Source: Planctomycetaceae bacterium | Lineage (GTDB): Bacteria; Planctomycetota; Planctomycetia; Planctomycetales; Planctomycetaceae | Direction: 5' to 3' | DNA: 8,912 bases | Assembly (NCBI GenBank): GCA_029259875.1 | Contig: JAJDEK010000137.1 | Span: forward strand, 1 to 8,912 | In this document: positions 6,069 through 8,912 of the stretch, in pieces | Layout: each line of letters begins with the position of its first letter | How positions within the stretch are numbered: position 1 is the stretch's first letter | Notes under the pieces: model-generated | The model's input: only the letters and a program-made list of their open reading frames with translations | Told to the model about the DNA's origin: nothing | Databases searched by the model: none | Program-made: the position numbers and the translations under genes

Positions 6069-7247
6069 TTAAGAAAACCGTGCCTGAGTCGCGTTATGGA
6101 TTTTAGACTGGCTTTTTCCACTTAACTTCGTGATTTTTTGCCGTATCGCATCAACCGAATCTGAATTATTTAAAATAGAAATTCGGATTTCGGTCTGGTA
6201 GCTGTCTCCGGGACTGAGAGTTCGTAACCGACCTTGCTCTCGCTCAACCGCTCTAAAATTAGGAAAATTGATCCCCGGCTCCAGACCGGTCACATATCCC
6301 GCCGACTCGGTTTGAGTATTTTTCCAGAGCGTAAAACAAGGCAAATCGGCTTTCCTGAAACCCACCAAAAACCCTAAGCCCCCTTCTTTATTGCTAAGCA
6401 GGGCTGGAGTAGTTCCATTTTCATCACAAATGGGATCAAAATAGTACGCCTGCTCAGCATAGTCGGGTAATGGTCCCAGATAAGAATCAAAATCGGCAAT
6501 TCCTTCCGCAGCGCGGGGATCACGGGGTGCCATTTCTGCAAAAGGCATTTCAAATCGAGATCCAGCCTCCAGAAACGGTGAGCCAATATTGATGTGATAT
6601 AACAACTCCGATTCTGCTGGCGCTGACCCCAGATTCGTCACACGGTCACGAATCATAAACTCATTAGATCCCAAGCGTGTTTCCAATATTGATTCCAGCA
6701 AAAAATGACTGCCAAATAACATGCCTTCTTCCACCTTGCCTGTGATTCTGATCCATCCACCATCGCTGGGATCGAGTTCAACACTTACATAATGAGCGGG
6801 AGTATTGGCAATGCGTCCATGCAAGGTTAACTCAGATTCAATTGGGTTCCCGGCAGTATCCTGACCGGGAGGCCCATTGGAAATCAGGCCACAACGACAA
6901 ATTAATTCATTAAACCCACTTAACCAACCCAAGCCTCCGCGTTCTGAAAGGTTGATATATGCTGGGTTCACCGGAGATTTTACAGGAGACTCCCATCCTA
7001 ATGGGATTCCCTGGAAGCTGCCTTTCCAGACTCCCATTCCTCGTGTTGGTAAAATCGAAAGCGTCAATTCCCCATTATGAACTTCGATAAGATCAACGCC
7101 CTCTGACTGCCCTCCATGCAATTGTTTTTTGTGAATTGACCAGTCTGGATTCGCTGAAAAATCGGAATCGCTCTCTGTATTCAGTTGGATTTCTTCGATC
7201 CAGGTTTGAGTACTCACATCAGTGAACAGGATTTGCTTTGCTTCCAT
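6069..7247 (-). CDS. DUF4432 family protein, aldose 1-epimerase-like
   Basis: The protein has 392 residues and no signal peptide, so it is probably cytoplasmic. It matches the DUF4432 branch of the galactose-mutarotase (aldose epimerase) superfamily. Recognisable blocks are LPTRGMGVWKG (66-76), GGLGWLSGFNELICRCGL (104-121), LHGRIANTPA (142-151), LLYHINIGSPF (215-225) and GLEPGINFPNFRA (321-333). His143, His218 and Glu323 are the likely sugar-binding and acid/base residues by analogy with mutarotases, which interconvert the alpha and beta anomers of sugars; the true substrate of this branch is not known to me. The start ATG has GAGG about 8 bases upstream. The gene is transcribed away from the glycosyltransferase gene across a 315-base divergent region. 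The last 25 residues are polar and look disordered. Fold assignment is firm; exact function is open. Confidence 0.88.
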   Translation of the reverse strand: MEAKQILFTDVSTQTWIEEIQLNTESDSDFSANPDWSIHKKQLHGGQSEGVDLIEVHNGELTLSILPTRGMGVWKGSFQGIPLGWESPVKSPVNPAYINLSERGGLGWLSGFNELICRCGLISNGPPGQDTAGNPIESELTLHGRIANTPAHYVSVELDPSDGGWIRITGKVEEGMLFGSHFLLESILETRLGSNEFMIRDRVTNLGSAPAESELLYHINIGSPFLEAGSRFEMPFAEMAPRDPRAAEGIADFDSYLGPLPDYAEQAYYFDPICDENGTTPALLSNKEGGLGFLVGFRKADLPCFTLWKNTQTESAGYVTGLEPGINFPNFRAVEREQGRLRTLSPGDSYQTEIRISILNNSDSVDAIRQKITKLSGKSQSKIHNATQARFS

Positions 7248-7314
7248 GGTTGAGCCTCGAGTCTAATCTGTATCCAGGTTTATTGTAGCGTCTCCAGAAC
7301 CATTTGGATCAAGT

Positions 7315-7342
7315 ATCATAGTATAGAAGCCGCTATGGTTAA
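7315..7342 (-). promoter_or_regulatory. Candidate promoter for the DUF4432 gene
   Basis: Read on the minus strand, TTAACC (7337-7342) is followed after 16 bases by TATGAT (7315-7320). These match the sigma-70 -35 consensus at 4 of 6 positions and the -10 consensus at 5 of 6. The predicted start would leave a leader of about 60 bases. Confidence 0.3.
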
Positions 7343-7488
7343 ATTGGACGCGCTTTAGAATATCAGTATATTTGGAATATCCGGTATGACTGAAATAGAG
7401 TGAAATATCAATCTGACAGTCTGGATAATGTAAACCGGTTTGTTCAACTTGGCTAGCGTTGAAAGCAAAAACGAATCAGAAACTCCAC

Positions 7489-7515
7489 TTGCAGCTGGGA
7501 TTTACGACTTATAAT
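7489..7515 (+). promoter_or_regulatory. Candidate promoter for the glycosyltransferase gene
   Basis: A perfect TATAAT hexamer lies at 7510-7515. TTGCAG (7489-7494) is 15 bases upstream and is a partial -35 match with slightly short spacing. Transcription would begin near 7522, giving a leader of about 40 bases before the ATG at 7563. Confidence 0.5.
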
Positions 7516-7562
7516 ACAAGAAACAATGCTCAACGCGCAAAATACGTTCTTATAGTTTAATC

Positions 7563-8420
7563 ATGGATTTCCACTCAATGACACCAGTTCCTCAACCGGA
7601 TGACCACGGCTACCCTTATACGACCGAATGGTATGATTCCTTGAAAGCTTCACTAGGAGAAGCGGGGTGCCGTCAACTCGGCTTTTATCCTATTCCTAAA
7701 GGCTTTCTGCTTTCCGTTGTGATTCCGATCTTCAATGAAAGTAAGACCGTTGAGAATCTTATTGATCAGGTGAAAGCGGTTCCCATTCGCAAAGAATTGG
7801 TGCTCGTCGATGACGGTAGTACCGATGGCACACGCGAGATTCTGAAACGGCTGGAAGAACAAAACCAGACTCAAGGAGATTCGCACAATCAAATCCGAGT
7901 CATTTTTCACGAAGTGAATCAAGGAAAAGGTGCAGCCGTCCGGACTGGATTTCTGGAAGCACAAGGCGACGTGATGATCATTCAGGATGCAGATCTTGAA
8001 TACGATCCTTCAGAATACCCCCGTCTATTACAGCCCATCATTGAAGGCAAAGCCGACGTTGTCTATGGAAGCCGCTTCTTGGGAGATCAGCCCCATCGTG
8101 TACTGTATTACTGGCATTTTCTGGGAAATAAGTTCCTGACAACGCTTTCAAATTGTTTTACCAATCTCAATCTGACGGATATGGAAACCTGCTACAAGCT
8201 TTTCAAAAAAGAAGTGATTAAGGAAATCGCCCCCGGTCTCTGCCAAAATCGGTTCGGTATTGAACCAGAAATCACCGCAAAAGTAGCGCGACGTCAGTGT
8301 CGCATTTTTGAAATGTCGATCAGTTACGATGGTCGCACATATGATCAGGGTAAAAAAATTGGTTGGCGAGACGGCGTTAAAGCGCTGTGGTGTATTGTGC
8401 GATATGGATTGAAAGATTAG
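7563..8420 (+). CDS. Glycosyltransferase family 2, DPM1/dolichyl-phosphate-mannose-synthase-like
   Basis: The protein has 285 residues. It moves a sugar from a nucleotide-sugar donor, in relatives often to a polyprenyl phosphate, at the cytoplasmic membrane face. The GT-A fold begins at [10 protein letters not shown] (51-60). VDDGSTDGT (82-90) is the nucleotide-binding block, QDADLEYDP (141-149) contains the DxD metal site, and GSRF (169-172), [10 protein letters not shown] (205-214) and [13 protein letters not shown] (231-243) are typical of the DPM1-like subgroup. The conserved end [17 protein letters not shown] (255-271) is also diagnostic. There are no transmembrane helices after the catalytic domain, unlike ArnC or GtrB proteins, so it is a stand-alone catalytic unit. 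About 48 residues precede the domain. There is no Shine-Dalgarno before the ATG at 7563; the ATG at 7578 is an alternative. Donor and acceptor cannot be told from sequence. Confidence 0.92.
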   Translation: MDFHSMTPVPQPDDHGYPYTTEWYDSLKASLGEAGCRQLGFYPIPKGFLLSVVIPIFNESKTVENLIDQVKAVPIRKELVLVDDGSTDGTREILKRLEEQNQTQGDSHNQIRVIFHEVNQGKGAAVRTGFLEAQGDVMIIQDADLEYDPSEYPRLLQPIIEGKADVVYGSRFLGDQPHRVLYYWHFLGNKFLTTLSNCFTNLNLTDMETCYKLFKKEVIKEIAPGLCQNRFGIEPEITAKVARRQCRIFEMSISYDGRTYDQGKKIGWRDGVKALWCIVRYGLKD

Positions 8421-8453
8421 TCATGAGATCCGGAAGGGAAGTAATAACACCCC

Positions 8454-8497
8454 ATCGGAGCAGTACTTATTTTGCTGATTGCTTATCCGATCCTTTC
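8454..8497 (+). terminator. Weak terminator candidate after the glycosyltransferase gene
   Basis: ATCGGA (8454-8459) pairs with TCCGAT (8486-8491), and GCA/TGC extends the stem across a 3-base bulge. CCTTTC follows instead of a clean T run. It lies about 35 bases past the stop codon, the right place, but the structure is marginal. Confidence 0.3.
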
Positions 8498-8586
8498 TAA
8501 AAACAGGCTTCCTACCATTGCCTGAAGGACTGATTTTCTCATAGAATCAGCAACATGTTATCGAATCGCAGAAATAAACATCTGTC

Positions 8587-8602
8587 TCCTGCAATCCTGC
8601 AA
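8587..8602. repeat. Tandem duplication of an 8-mer
   Basis: TCCTGCAA occurs twice back to back (8587-8594 and 8595-8602), about 110 bases before the ftsH-like start. It may be a replication-slippage product. No function is visible. Confidence 0.5.
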
Positions 8603-8711
8603 AGTCGATTTCCCAACTGTAGGCGGATTCGAAGTGAATACCACATGCTAATCAATGCAATAATCGGCAACCAGAAAAATTAAAGATTTCAGTCAACGAA
8701 CGGAATTTCAT

Positions 8712-8912
8712 ATGGCCTCTCCTTCGGAGAACCCACAAGACGATCCTCCTCAAGGCAAAGCCCCCCAAAAGCAATCAAGCAAAGAAAACCAGGGCTCGCC
8801 CTCAACGGGCCCCTGGCTAATCATCCTGCTGGTTCTGGTCATTGGCGGCCTGATCATGATGAAAACCTCGCCGGGAAATACCGGCTCGAAGGTGGACTAT
8901 AGTTTTTTCATT
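8712..8912 (+). CDS. ftsH: Probable ATP-dependent zinc metalloprotease FtsH, N-terminal fragment (runs off the window)
   Basis: The 67 visible residues have the layout of the FtsH N-terminus. A polar, Pro/Gln/Ser-rich cytoplasmic leader (1-33) is followed by one membrane helix (PWLIILLVLVIGGLIMM, 34-50) and then the start of the external domain with the typical KVDYSFFI block (60-67). FtsH is a membrane-bound hexameric AAA+ protease that degrades damaged membrane proteins and some regulators. The AAA and HEXXH zinc protease parts lie outside the window, so the call rests on the N-terminus alone. The ATG at 8712 has a weak GGA 7 bases upstream. The leader is longer than in E. coli FtsH, where the first helix is almost at the N-terminus. 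Confidence 0.7.
   Translation, partial: MASPSENPQDDPPQGKAPQKQSSKENQGSPSTGPWLIILLVLVIGGLIMMKTSPGNTGSKVDYSFFI

Larger units (their letters stand above)
7248..7562. other. Divergent intergenic region between the DUF4432 and glycosyltransferase genes
   Basis: No gene was found. The region carries promoter candidates for both flanking genes (listed separately), a 10-bp palindrome AAACCGGTTT at 7432-7441, and a direct repeat TGAAATA at 7391-7397 and 7401-7407 with a 10-base period, about one helical turn. The last two are possible regulator sites with only pattern support. Confidence 0.5.

Noticed and set aside
8530..8550. CTGATT/AATCAG hairpin after the glycosyltransferase gene
   Set aside because: The stem is weak and A/T-rich with no following T run, so I do not call it a terminator.

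Overview
The window looks like chromosomal DNA from a planctomycete, most likely of the Gimesia/Rubinisphaera kind. I infer this from the moderate base composition, weak or absent Shine-Dalgarno sequences, a GATase-like/Ig/membrane-anchor protein of a type I associate with planctomycete Bat-like (MoxR/DUF58/VWA) loci, a six-domain S1 protein with a long acidic tail, and a stand-alone DPM1-like glycosyltransferase. No database search was possible, so the taxonomy is inference. I see no mobile element, CRISPR array, tRNA or rRNA.

Layout: (1) 1-2294, plus strand: the 3' part of a membrane-anchored protein with a catalytically dead glutamine-amidotransferase-like fold. It is translationally coupled (TGATG) to an exported clan CD (caspase/legumain-like) cysteine peptidase candidate that carries a canonical EF-hand loop and a C-terminal coiled coil. 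A perfect 11-bp bidirectional terminator ends this operon and also serves the convergent gene. (2) 2339-5588, minus strand: an RpoD-like sigma factor without region 1.1, a 505-base spacer holding the terminator of the next gene, and ribosomal protein S1 (rpsA). (3) 5589-6068: a gene-free 480-base stretch upstream of rpsA with several inverted repeats. (4) 6069-7247, minus strand: a DUF4432 aldose-epimerase-like enzyme. (5) 7248-7562: a divergent promoter region. (6) 7563-8420, plus strand: a family 2 glycosyltransferase. (7) 8712 to the window end: the N-terminus of a probable FtsH membrane protease.

Most of the window is housekeeping: translation initiation (S1), transcription initiation (sigma), membrane proteolysis (FtsH) and sugar metabolism or glycan assembly (DUF4432, GT2). 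The least ordinary part is the left end. There, an envelope protein with a dead GATase fold and a single C-terminal membrane anchor is made in fixed ratio with an exported His/Cys-dyad peptidase that may bind calcium. That pairing is the best candidate here for an incompletely described system. The gene-free stretches upstream of the sigma factor and of rpsA each contain a short perfect palindrome with a one-base centre about 110 bases before the start codon; these are plausible operators but unproven.
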